A DNA stretch of 64,000 nucleotides from Tindallia magadiensis (GTDB taxonomy: Bacteria; Bacillota; Clostridia; Peptostreptococcales; Tindalliaceae), in the NCBI RefSeq assembly GCF_900113635.1, contig NZ_FOQA01000004.1, forward strand, positions 1-64,000. Direction: 5' to 3'. The notes beneath the pieces were generated by a model, which did no database searches, was not told the origin of the DNA, and saw only the letters and a program-made list of their open reading frames with translations. Position 1 is the first letter of the stretch. The number at the start of each line of letters is the position of its first letter. The position numbers and the translations under genes are program-made. Positions 44,384-52,633 of this stretch are shown here, piece after piece.

Positions 44384-45501
44384 CTCTCTTTCATCTCCTT
44401 CATGGAATCTGCTCCAAATGTTTCCATGAATGCATCCGCTAAAACAAAGATAGCGGCCGCTTCTGCTACAATGGCTGCTGCAGGCACCGCACAGGTATCA
44501 CTTCGTTCTACCGCTGCATCATGTGGCGTTTTTTGATGAAAGTCCACAGTTTTCAATGGTTTCATCAAGGTAGGGATAGGCTTCATTCCACATCTTATAA
44601 TCAATACTTCTCCATTACTCATTCCACCTTCGATGCCGCCAGCATGATTTGTTTTATGATAAAAACCTTTCTTTTCTTCATAAAATATTTCATCATGAAT
44701 CAAGGAGCCCGGTTGCACAACACCCTCAAACCCATCGCCAATTTCGACAGCTTTTATTCCCTGAATACTCATTAGGCTGCTAGCTAATTTCCCATCTAAT
44801 TTGCGGTCCCAGTGAGTATAACTTCCCAATCCTACTGGCAACCCGCGAACTTGAACTTCAATAATTCCACCTAATGTATCTCCCTTGGTTTTTGCTGTAT
44901 CAATTTCTTTCATCATTCTCTCTTCCGTTTGCTTGCATATACAACGTACCGACGAATCTTCCGCCTTTTTCAAAGCATCAAATGCTACTTCTTTTTCTCT
45001 TATGGATATGCTTCCAATCTGCCTTACATGACTAGCCCACTCTATATTAAAGTTTGATAAAATATGTCCTGCAATGCTTCCAGCTGCAACTCTTGCCGTC
45101 GTTTCTCTTGCACTGCTTCGTTCTAGCACATGCCTCATATCATCAAATCCGTATTTTATTGCACCTGCTAAGTCGGCATGTCCAGGTCTTGGATAATGTA
45201 CCTGTTTATAGTCAAGGTTTCCTTCAAAGGGATCCATTCCTTCTACCCAGTTTTCGTAATCTTTATTAACAACCATAAAACTGATAGGGCTTCCTAAGGT
45301 GATCCCGCCTCTCACTCCGGATAAAATTTGAATACAATCTTTTTCAATTTTCATCCGACCGCCTCTACCATATCCTGATTGTCTTTTTGACAAATAGCTA
45401 TTAATCGTTTCTTTTGACAAACGTACTCCTGCCGGCATGCCTTCCAAAATACCGGTTACTGCCTGCCCGTGGGATTCCCCGGCGGTTAGTAATCTTAGCA
45501 T
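44371..45501 (-). CDS. aroC: Chorismate synthase
   Basis: This 376-residue FMN-dependent enzyme converts EPSP to chorismate. It has the N-terminal GESHGQAVTGILEGMPAG signature, the RRQSGYGRGGRM-like SGYGRGGRMKIE segment, GHADLAGAIKYG with RSSARETTARVAAG, and the C-terminal DTCAVPAAAIVAEA motif. It lies between pheA and aroB in the operon, with its start 15 bases after the pheA stop. Confidence 0.97.
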   Translation of the reverse strand: MLRLLTAGESHGQAVTGILEGMPAGVRLSKETINSYLSKRQSGYGRGGRMKIEKDCIQILSGVRGGITLGSPISFMVVNKDYENWVEGMDPFEGNLDYKQVHYPRPGHADLAGAIKYGFDDMRHVLERSSARETTARVAAGSIAGHILSNFNIEWASHVRQIGSISIREKEVAFDALKKAEDSSVRCICKQTEERMMKEIDTAKTKGDTLGGIIEVQVRGLPVGLGSYTHWDRKLDGKLASSLMSIQGIKAVEIGDGFEGVVQPGSLIHDEIFYEEKKGFYHKTNHAGGIEGGMSNGEVLIIRCGMKPIPTLMKPLKTVDFHQKTPHDAAVERSDTCAVPAAAIVAEAAAIFVLADAFMETFGADSMKEMKERWKK

Positions 45502-45516
45502 TTTAAGCCCCCTACC

Positions 45517-46344
45517 TTATAAGGTTTTTTCTGATCTTGGATACGATCCAAATAAGTATAGTTTTCTTGTATAGCGCTCTAACTCTTTTAATATCTCTTT
45601 AATCAATGGTTCTTCTTTGTGTCCATTAAAGTCGATAAAAAATATATACTGGCCTAACTCCTGTTTGGCTGGTCTGGATTCTATTCGTGATAGATTTATA
45701 TGGTTGTCTGAAAAAACTTTTAATATTTTATGCAAACTGCCTGGTTCATCATAAGGAAAAGAAAAAGCAATGGATGTTTTATCTTTACCCGTTGGATTTT
45801 TTCGCACTTTTCCTAATTTTACAAATCGCGTCTGATTAAATCGATTATCTTGAATATCCTCACATGCTACTTTTAAGCCGCTTTTTTTCCCTGCCCACAT
45901 ACTCGCTACAGCTGCATACTCGCTTCCCTTTTCTTTTGCCTGATAACATGCCGCTGATGTACTCTCTGCATATATCAGATTTACATGAGGATATTTTCTT
46001 CTAAAAAAGCCACGGCACTGTTCCAGCGCCTGGGGATGCGATGAGATAATTTTCACTTCTTCCATCTTTCCTGTCGTATTAAATAAATGATGTTTTATGC
46101 TGTAAACCACTTCTCCCTGTATGACGATATCTTTTAAGTCTAAAAGACTATCCATTACTACTGTTACGGCTCCTTCCGTAGAGTTTTCCACCGGTAGAAA
46201 CCCAAAATCAATTTCTCCACTTTCAAGTTTTTCCAGTATTTCAATAAAGGATGTATTTGCCACTGGTTTCAGCTCTGGATATGCCTCCTTTAGAGCCAGA
46301 TAACTATACGACCCTTCCGGCCCCAAGTATCCACATTTCATCAC
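45517..46344 (-). CDS. pheA: Prephenate dehydratase
   Basis: This 275-residue monofunctional enzyme makes phenylpyruvate for phenylalanine. It opens with GYLGPEGSYSYLALKEAYP, contains FLPVENSTEGAVTVVMD and the TRF triplet (NQTRFVKLG) needed for catalysis, and ends in an ACT domain (about 188-265) with LSRIESRPAKQ, the Phe-binding feedback site. There is no chorismate mutase domain, and no separate chorismate mutase gene is seen in the operon. Confidence 0.95.
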   Translation of the reverse strand: MMKCGYLGPEGSYSYLALKEAYPELKPVANTSFIEILEKLESGEIDFGFLPVENSTEGAVTVVMDSLLDLKDIVIQGEVVYSIKHHLFNTTGKMEEVKIISSHPQALEQCRGFFRRKYPHVNLIYAESTSAACYQAKEKGSEYAAVASMWAGKKSGLKVACEDIQDNRFNQTRFVKLGKVRKNPTGKDKTSIAFSFPYDEPGSLHKILKVFSDNHINLSRIESRPAKQELGQYIFFIDFNGHKEEPLIKEILKELERYTRKLYLFGSYPRSEKTL

Positions 46345-46377
46345 GACATCTCCTCTGGTATTATGATCTTTTACAGC

Positions 46378-47661
46378 TTAGTCTTCACGTAAATTTTCAA
46401 TTGTTTCTATAAAGCCTGGAAAGGAAACCGCCATACAATGATGATTGTCAATAGTTACAGGTTCTTCTGAAAGCAAACCTGCAACAGCCATTGCCATTGC
46501 TATACGATGATCACCATGACTATCCGTAGAACCACCGGTAATTGTTTGTGGTCCATCAATAATCATACCATCCTCTAAAGGTGTTATTTCAACCCCTATT
46601 TTTTTCAACTCTTCCTCCATTGCACTGATACGATCCGTTTCTTTAACCCTTAGTTCTGCTGCACCTGTTATGCGGGTAGTACCTTTAGCACACACAGCCG
46701 CTATAGCCAATACCGGTATCTCATCAATCAAGCTTGGGATTTGCGCTTCTCCTATTTCCACAGATTTCAAATCTGAGCCTTGTACTCTCACATCGGCTAT
46801 TGGTTCGCCGCCTATTTCTCGTTTGTTCTTAATACCTATTTCTGCACCCATTTGGCAAAGTACATCTATAATCCCAGCTCTCGTTGGATTGATTCCAATA
46901 TTTTCTAAAGTCACATCTGATCCCTTTATGCATGCAGCCGCAACCAAAATAAATGCTGCTGAAGAAATATCTCCGGGAACTTCAATATGGGTTGCCTGTA
47001 GCTCTTCTGACTTCACCGTACACTTCAGCCCATCTTGTCGGACAGTCACTCCAAAAGACTGAAGCATTCTTTCCGTATGATCTCTGCTGACTCTCGGTTC
47101 AATAACACTTGTAACACCATCGGCAAATAAGCCGGCCAGCAATACAGCTGACTTTATTTGCGCACTGGCTACGGGAAGTTGATATTCTATTCCTTTAAGC
47201 CCTCCGCCTCGAATCGTTAAGGGTGCCTGCGTGCCCATTTCTCTTCCATCTATTCCAGCGCCCATTTTTCTTAACGGAAAAGCAATTCGTTTCATCGGTC
47301 TTTTCCGGAGAGATGCATCCCCTGTGATAACAGAATAAAAATCTTGCCCGCTCAATATCCCTGCCATAAGCCTCATGGTAGTTCCTGAATTGCCGGCATC
47401 CAAAACATCTTCCGGTTCTTCAAGACCATGGAGTCCCTTTCCCGTAATAAATAATTGGTTTTTCTCTTCCTTAACCTTCACACCCATTTGCTGAAAGCAT
47501 CGGAGGGTCGCAAGGCAGTCTTCTCCTTTCAGAAACCCTTCTATTTTGGTGGTGCCTTTGCTAATCCCTGATAGCATAACCGCCCGATGACTGATTGATT
47601 TATCTCCCGGAACAACGCATTTACCCTTTAGCTTATTTGCTTTATGTACCATTAACATCAT
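46378..47661 (-). CDS. aroA: 3-phosphoshikimate 1-carboxyvinyltransferase (EPSP synthase)
   Basis: This 427-residue enzyme joins shikimate 3-phosphate and phosphoenolpyruvate. The motifs are VPGDKSISHRAVML (N-terminal active-site Lys), LDAGNSGTTMRLMAG, RDHTERML, EIPVLAIAA and DSHGDHRIAMA. The active-site stretch reads LDAGNSGTTMRL. The start overlaps the end of tyrA by 20 bases, so translation is coupled. Confidence 0.97.
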   Translation of the reverse strand: MMLMVHKANKLKGKCVVPGDKSISHRAVMLSGISKGTTKIEGFLKGEDCLATLRCFQQMGVKVKEEKNQLFITGKGLHGLEEPEDVLDAGNSGTTMRLMAGILSGQDFYSVITGDASLRKRPMKRIAFPLRKMGAGIDGREMGTQAPLTIRGGGLKGIEYQLPVASAQIKSAVLLAGLFADGVTSVIEPRVSRDHTERMLQSFGVTVRQDGLKCTVKSEELQATHIEVPGDISSAAFILVAAACIKGSDVTLENIGINPTRAGIIDVLCQMGAEIGIKNKREIGGEPIADVRVQGSDLKSVEIGEAQIPSLIDEIPVLAIAAVCAKGTTRITGAAELRVKETDRISAMEEELKKIGVEITPLEDGMIIDGPQTITGGSTDSHGDHRIAMAMAVAGLLSEEPVTIDNHHCMAVSFPGFIETIENLRED

Positions 47662-48766
47662 TAATCTCTCCTTTTTGGCGACTAAAGGACACGCCTTCTT
47701 TTCCTAAGGCTTGCATTGCACGAGCCTCTTCTTCTTTTTTAGCAAAAGCTAATCTCACAGCGCCTTTTTCTCCTTCACGAGAATGTACGATTTCTATTTC
47801 CTTTATATTAACCTCTGCACTTCCAATAGTGCCTGTTATGTGTGCTAATGCACCCGGTTCGTCTTTGATATCTACAAAAAGTTCATATCTTTTGGGGATA
47901 TAATCTTTTCCTGTCTGTGGTAATTGATCCCGATAATTTTTTCCAATTTCCAATAACCTTCGGATTTCATCCCTGTTTGAAGAAATCATCGCATGTTGAA
48001 ATCTCTTAAGCATACAGTCCAGCCGGTCCATGCTTTTTAGCAGTTCTTTTTCATTATAATAAAATATCTCTTCCCACATCACTGGATTTCCCGAAGCGAT
48101 TCTAGTGGTGTCACGAAAACCACTTCCTGCAAAATTTTTTAACGCTTCATCTTTTTCATTTTCCATCATACACGTAAGAACAGAAGCCATTAAATGGGGT
48201 AAGTGACTAGTTTTCGCTACAATACTATCATGTTCTTCCGGCGTCATAATAATGGGGAAACCACCAATCCGCGATACCAGTGATTTCATTTTATCAACAG
48301 CCCTTGATTCAGTATGAAGCGCCGGCGTTAAAAAGTAATAGGCGTTCTCAAAAAGATATGGACTAGCCGCTTCTATACCTCCCTTTTCCGACCCTGCTAA
48401 AGGATGACCTCCAATAAACTGAATATGCGAGGGAAGGTTTTGAGCTGATTTTACAGCCGCTTCTTTGACACTTCCCAGATCCGTCACAATAGCTCCTTTT
48501 TTTAGTGCCGGCAGCATTTCTCTTATTATTGCATCATAGTGGCCAACAGGGGTTCCTAGAACTACCAGATCGGCTTCTATGACGGCGTCGGTTATTGTTT
48601 TACTCATAGAGTCAATAGCTGACAATCGAATTGCGTCTTCCAATGCCTTTTTTTGAATATCGAAACCAGTAATCTGACAGGAAATTCCTTTCTCTTTAAG
48701 TGCCAGCGCAAAGGAACCTCCCATCAGACCTACCCCTATTAGCGCTATTTTGTTAAAATCATGCAT
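47642..48766 (-). CDS. tyrA: Prephenate dehydrogenase with ACT domain
   Basis: This 374-residue enzyme oxidatively decarboxylates prephenate to 4-hydroxyphenylpyruvate for tyrosine. It has an NAD site GVGLMGGSFALALKEKG near the N terminus, GGHPLAGSEKGG with the catalytic His, and a C-terminal ACT domain (about 298-370, FVDIKDEPGALAHITG), the usual Tyr-feedback site. It sits between aroF and aroA with an 18-base gap to aroF. Confidence 0.95.
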   Translation of the reverse strand: MHDFNKIALIGVGLMGGSFALALKEKGISCQITGFDIQKKALEDAIRLSAIDSMSKTITDAVIEADLVVLGTPVGHYDAIIREMLPALKKGAIVTDLGSVKEAAVKSAQNLPSHIQFIGGHPLAGSEKGGIEAASPYLFENAYYFLTPALHTESRAVDKMKSLVSRIGGFPIIMTPEEHDSIVAKTSHLPHLMASVLTCMMENEKDEALKNFAGSGFRDTTRIASGNPVMWEEIFYYNEKELLKSMDRLDCMLKRFQHAMISSNRDEIRRLLEIGKNYRDQLPQTGKDYIPKRYELFVDIKDEPGALAHITGTIGSAEVNIKEIEIVHSREGEKGAVRLAFAKKEEEARAMQALGKEGVSFSRQKGEINDVNGT

Positions 48767-48784
48767 TTCTGTACCTCCAACTTT

Positions 48785-49786
48785 TTATCGAACGGCATAT
48801 ATTTTTTGAACTGTATTCATCATGCTTTTGAAGTTGTCGTATTTCAACGATTGTCCGCCATCCGATACCGCTTCTTCCGGTTGATTGTGAACTTCTACCA
48901 TTAATCCATCAGCTCCTACAGCTACAGCTGCTTTTGCCATTGGTTCAACCAGATTCCACTTTCCTGTTCCATGACTGGGATCAATCACTACCGGCAAGTG
49001 ACTAAGCTCTTTTACTACTGGTACAGCACTTAAATCTAATGTATTTCGGGTATATTTTTCAAATGTCCGGATACCTCTTTCACAAAGAATAACATTAGGA
49101 TTTCCTTTCGATAAGATGTATTCCGCTGACATAAGCCATTCTTCAATCGTAGCACTAAGCCCTCTTTTTAACATGATCGGCTTACTACTCATTCCAGCTT
49201 GCTTTAATAAGGCATAGTTTTGCATGTTTCGGGCACCTATCTGTAACACATCCGCATATTCGGCTACCATATCCAGATTTTCTTGATCCATTACTTCTGT
49301 AACAATGGAAAGACCTGTTATTTCTTTTGCTTTTCTCAATAATTTCAACCCTTCTTCACCAAGTCCCTGGAAACTATAAGGTGAAGTTCTTGGCTTAAAC
49401 GCTCCTCCACGGATCATATTAGCTCCATTAGCTTTCACATTAACCGCTATTTCCATCAGTTGTTCTTCACTTTCAACCGCGCAAGGTCCAGCAATGACTA
49501 CCATACTACCGTTTCCAATTTTCGTTCCATTAACCTTTACTACGGTGTCTTCTGGATGAAAATCTCTTGAAGCCAGCTTAAATGGATTCATAACACGAAT
49601 CAGTTGTTCTACATTTTCATTAGCTTCAATCTGACCGGGATTAATTTGTCGAGTATCTCCTACTAGGCCTAGCAGTACTCGGTTAGTCCCTTTCGACTCG
49701 TGGACTTCACAACCTAAACTAATCATTTTGTTTTTAATTTTTTCCACTTTTTCTCTTTCTGTGTTGGGCTTCATAACAATTACCAT
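48785..49786 (-). CDS. aroF: 3-deoxy-7-phosphoheptulonate (DAHP) synthase
   Basis: This 333-residue enzyme is the entry step of the shikimate pathway. An N-terminal ferredoxin-like regulatory domain (about 1-70) precedes the type I-beta barrel with [37 protein letters not shown] and [12 protein letters not shown], which supply the metal and PEP ligands. The N-terminal domain is typical of Thermotoga/Bacillus-like enzymes inhibited by aromatic amino acids. It is the first gene of the operon, with AAGGAGG upstream, directly after the attenuator. Confidence 0.96.
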   Translation of the reverse strand: MVIVMKPNTEREKVEKIKNKMISLGCEVHESKGTNRVLLGLVGDTRQINPGQIEANENVEQLIRVMNPFKLASRDFHPEDTVVKVNGTKIGNGSMVVIAGPCAVESEEQLMEIAVNVKANGANMIRGGAFKPRTSPYSFQGLGEEGLKLLRKAKEITGLSIVTEVMDQENLDMVAEYADVLQIGARNMQNYALLKQAGMSSKPIMLKRGLSATIEEWLMSAEYILSKGNPNVILCERGIRTFEKYTRNTLDLSAVPVVKELSHLPVVIDPSHGTGKWNLVEPMAKAAVAVGADGLMVEVHNQPEEAVSDGGQSLKYDNFKSMMNTVQKIYAVR

Positions 49787-49817
49787 CTCTTTTCCTCCTT
49801 AAATTTTTATACAAAAT

Positions 49818-49850
49818 AAAAAAGGTGCCTCTTTCTAAGAGACACCTTTT
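49818..49850 (-). terminator. Attenuator terminator in the aro operon leader
   Basis: On the minus strand AAAGGTGTCTCTT pairs with AAGAGGCACCTTT (one G-U pair, 3-base loop) and is followed by more T, about 40 bases before aroF. A terminator between promoter and first gene marks attenuation. Its upper stem-loop is complementary to 49926-49935. Confidence 0.92.
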
Positions 49851-49897
49851 GTGTACACGATACCACTATTGCACTTATACTAATAATAAGCCTTAGG

Positions 49898-50059
49898 CTA
49901 TAGCAATAATTCAGCTTCGCTGTTCCTTAGAAAGAACTTTTCTCTTTGAAATTTTAACCATGCAAAAGCGCCAGCGCTAAAATAAAAATAGCCCCAGAAA
50001 TAGCTAAATACATAAGTATCAAAGATGTTTTTTAAGTTCTTGTCTGTTTGGTTCAGCAT
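49898..50059 (-). CDS. Aromatic leader peptide (attenuation peptide) of the aro operon
   Basis: A 53-codon reading frame sits between the aro promoter and the attenuator. Fifteen of its 53 residues are Phe, Tyr or Trp, and residues 13-27 (49979-50023) contain ten: F13, Y16, F18, Y20, F21, W22, Y24, F25, Y26 and F27. W34, F37 and F42-F43 follow. The ATG at 50059 is preferred, with GTGAGA just before; an upstream ATG at 50080 lacks a ribosome-binding site. Such a composition directly upstream of a terminator and six aromatic biosynthesis genes points to ribosome stalling on scarce Phe/Tyr/Trp-tRNA. The family was not recognised. Confidence 0.83.
   Translation of the reverse strand: MLNQTDKNLKNIFDTYVFSYFWGYFYFSAGAFAWLKFQREKFFLRNSEAELLL
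49926..49935 (-). promoter_or_regulatory. Candidate antiterminator segment
   Basis: On the minus strand TCTTTCTAAG here is perfectly complementary over 10 bases to CTTAGAAAGA (49830-49839) in the upper part of the attenuator stem. Pairing of the two would open the terminator. The segment also forms a small GTTC/GAAC hairpin of its own, which could compete. Confidence 0.62.
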
Positions 50060-50122
50060 TTTTCTCACACAGCTTTCCATAAGATTATTAAAGATTATTA
50101 AAATTTTCAGTAATTACGAACT

Positions 50123-50151
50123 ATTATAACGAGCATCTTCCCCACTGTCAA
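50123..50151 (-). promoter_or_regulatory. Promoter of the aro operon
   Basis: On the minus strand TTGACA (50146-50151), 17 bases and TATAAT (50123-50128) match the consensus fully. The leader from about 50116 to aroF is 330 bases long. Confidence 0.92.
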
Positions 50152-50199
50152 CACTTTTTTGAACGCATTTTATTCTTTTTTATCTCAAAAGAAGCCAAA

Positions 50200-50919
50200 T
50201 CACCTTTCTGCAATCCCTAAATGTTTTTTCAATCTCTGCATATCAGCGCTGTATACCAAGGATTCTGGCACATTAAGTTGCTTTATCATTTCTCTGGCTT
50301 TTTCAAATTTACCTATGTCCCAAGATATATGAGCATCACTCCCAACAACCACAGGCACTTTATAGTCTCGGCAGATTTCCAGGATTTTCATGCATCTTTC
50401 CCAGCTTCCTTTTCGAAAGCTATGCGGTGTCAAGGAGCTGTTATTAACCTCAATCAGCTTACTATACTTCCCGGCAGCTTCAACCATTTTTTCTATTTGA
50501 ATGGGAAATGCCGGATTCCCTGTATGACCTAATATATCTACGTGTGGGTTTTTCATAACTTTAACCAATGTATCTGTATTTTCCTTTTCACTTCCTGGCT
50601 TGATGCAAGGTAAATGAAAGCTGGCAATAACAAGTTCTAGTTGCTGTAATATGCTATCTGACAGGTCTAACTGTCCATTATGGTCAACAATATTCACCTC
50701 AGCTCCCTTCAACACCTCTACTCCATACATATGGGAAGGAAGTACTTTTAGGTTTCTGAAGTGTAATTTTGATGCCGCATGAGGCATTGCAGGACCATGA
50801 TCCGTCATGGCGATCAAGCCTATTTTTTTTTCAGATGCCTGTAAAGCCATTTCTTGAATGGTACTATAAGCATGACCACTGGCAATCGTATGACAATGCG
50901 TATCTGCAATAAGGTTCAT
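50200..50919 (-). CDS. PHP-family phosphatase (YcdX-like)
   Basis: This 239-residue metal-dependent phosphoesterase has motif 1 DTHCHTIASGHAYS, motif 2 MTDHGPAMPHA, then FHLPCIKP, GHTGNPAF and GSDAHI, all metal-binding positions of the PHP barrel. E. coli YcdX is a related phosphatase; the physiological substrate is unknown. The start at 50919 has TTGGAGGAAG upstream. It is upstream of the aro promoter and apparently transcribed alone. Confidence 0.92.
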   Translation of the reverse strand: MNLIADTHCHTIASGHAYSTIQEMALQASEKKIGLIAMTDHGPAMPHAASKLHFRNLKVLPSHMYGVEVLKGAEVNIVDHNGQLDLSDSILQQLELVIASFHLPCIKPGSEKENTDTLVKVMKNPHVDILGHTGNPAFPIQIEKMVEAAGKYSKLIEVNNSSLTPHSFRKGSWERCMKILEICRDYKVPVVVGSDAHISWDIGKFEKAREMIKQLNVPESLVYSADMQRLKKHLGIAER

Positions 50920-51080
50920 TTTTCTTCCTCCAATAAATAGGATTCTTAGCTTCTGCTGGAGTTTTATATCCATTCATGATATAGAATCTTTAAAAAAATC
51001 TCATCTTGTAGTAGGATTATATCAGAAGAATGGACTTTAATAAAATAGTAACGAAAAACGATGGTAGAAAGAGGGATTCG

Positions 51081-52310
51081 ATGAAAATTATTATACAAAA
51101 ATTTGGTGGTACATCTCTTGCAACCGCTGAAGATCAAAAAAAAGCAGTAGATAAAATCATTGCCGCTACAAAGAATGGCTATTGCCCTGTTGTCGTAGTA
51201 TCAGCAATGGGAAGAAATGGATCGCCTTATGCTACGGATACATTAAAAAACCTTTTATTTATTGAAGGTACTCCCCCTGACTCCCGCCATATGGACTTAC
51301 TATTAAGTTGTGGTGAAATCATTTCTTCTGTCCTTTTATCGGATAAGTTAAAAAAATCCGGTTACGAATCAGAAGCTTTAACTGGTTGGCAGGCAGGTAT
51401 CGTTACCAACGATGAGTTTGGTAGTGCGGACATCCTATCGATCGAGAAAGAGCGCTTATATGCGTACCTCGACCAAGGCATCATCCCTGTTGTTACTGGT
51501 TTTCAAGGAATTACGATTAATCAAAAGGTTACTACCTTAGGAAGAGGTGGTTCCGACACAACAGCAGCTGCTATAGGAGCTGCATTAAAAGCAGATTGTG
51601 TAGAAATCTATACAGATGTTGATGGCATTATGACCGCTGATCCAAGAGTGGTTGAAGACGCATGTATTCTTAAGGAAATTCATTATGACGAAGTATTTCA
51701 AATGGCCGATTTGGGGGCAAAAGTCATTCACCCCCGGGCTGTAGAAATTGCTCGTCAAAACAACCTTGCTCTTAAGATTAAAAACACACATTCTAATCAC
51801 CCTGGCACCTTAATATGCTCAAAGCGACAGCATTTCGATCTTCATTATTCAACCAAAGAACCACAATATTTACTAACAGCCGTGACGCAAAAGGATCACT
51901 TCTCACAAGTAATTATTTCACAGGCAGAACCTGATCCACTGATCGAAAGCAATCTTTTTACTGCCTTAGCTACTCATGGAATTAGTATTGATATGATTAA
52001 TTTTACACCAGAACGAAAAATGTTTATTATCAACGAAGATCAAAACACAGCACTTCATGAAATAATGAAAGAATATCCAGTATCTTTCCAAACAACCACC
52101 AATTTAAGCAAAGTTACCATTGTGGGCAATCGTATGACAGGGATACCAGGAGTCATGGCCACTGTATTAAAGGCATTAACAGAAGACGATATACAGGTTT
52201 TACAGACAGCCGATTCTCATGCAACCATTTCTTGTCTCGTTCACGAAAAAGAGGCTGCTTTAACAGTCCAAAGCTTGCATAGAGCTTTTAATCTTTCCAA
52301 TAAAAAGTAG
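51081..52310 (+). CDS. lysC: Aspartate kinase
   Basis: This 409-residue enzyme phosphorylates aspartate, the entry to lysine, threonine and methionine synthesis. The motifs are IIIQKFGGTSLA, TTLGRGGSDTTAAAIGAAL and EIYTDVDGIMTADPR, with two C-terminal ACT domains (about 265-400) including GNRMTGIPGVMATVLKALTE. It is monofunctional. The start at 51081 follows AGAGGG. hom and thrB of the same pathway are 9 kb away. It converges with yerC, 2 bases apart. Confidence 0.95.
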   Translation: MKIIIQKFGGTSLATAEDQKKAVDKIIAATKNGYCPVVVVSAMGRNGSPYATDTLKNLLFIEGTPPDSRHMDLLLSCGEIISSVLLSDKLKKSGYESEALTGWQAGIVTNDEFGSADILSIEKERLYAYLDQGIIPVVTGFQGITINQKVTTLGRGGSDTTAAAIGAALKADCVEIYTDVDGIMTADPRVVEDACILKEIHYDEVFQMADLGAKVIHPRAVEIARQNNLALKIKNTHSNHPGTLICSKRQHFDLHYSTKEPQYLLTAVTQKDHFSQVIISQAEPDPLIESNLFTALATHGISIDMINFTPERKMFIINEDQNTALHEIMKEYPVSFQTTTNLSKVTIVGNRMTGIPGVMATVLKALTEDDIQVLQTADSHATISCLVHEKEAALTVQSLHRAFNLSNKK

Positions 52311-52312
52311 AT

Positions 52313-52603
52313 TTATTCTTCCAGACGTTCCAGAATACGCTGATACCCATCGGATCCATAAATCAGACAGCGATTAACACGGCTTATCGTAGCCGTACTT
52401 GCTCCTGTCTGTTTTTCTATTTCGGTATATGTCTTTTTTTCCTTAAGAAGCTTAGCAACCGCCAATCTTTGGGAGATAGACTGAATTTCTTTGATCGTAC
52501 AAATGTCTTCAAAAAAACGATAACAATCTTCTTCTGTTTCCAAAGCCAGTATTGCCCGAAACAATTCATCCACAAAGGAATCTTTTATCTTCGATTCATA
52601 CAA
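52313..52603 (-). CDS. YerC/YecD family TrpR-related DNA-binding protein
   Basis: This 96-residue protein has a TrpR-like helix-turn-helix: EIQSISQRLAVAKLLKEK, then TYTEIEKQTGASTATISRVN. The family name YerC/YecD is recognised by this sequence. DNA binding is expected; its regulon is not known. No Trp operon is in the window. The start overlaps nothing and the gene is 30 bases before the GH13 stop codon. Confidence 0.93.
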   Translation of the reverse strand: MYESKIKDSFVDELFRAILALETEEDCYRFFEDICTIKEIQSISQRLAVAKLLKEKKTYTEIEKQTGASTATISRVNRCLIYGSDGYQRILERLEE

Positions 52604-52633
52604 TAATACCCCTCCCTTACCATAAACATTCTT

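Noticed and set aside
50060-50080. Longer leader peptide starting at 50080
   Set aside because: That ATG has no ribosome-binding site; the ATG at 50059 is better placed. The aromatic cluster is the same in both.
49786-50151. T-box riboswitch before aroF
   Set aside because: The conserved GGTGGCACCG antiterminator bulge is absent; the leader has a peptide frame and terminator instead.
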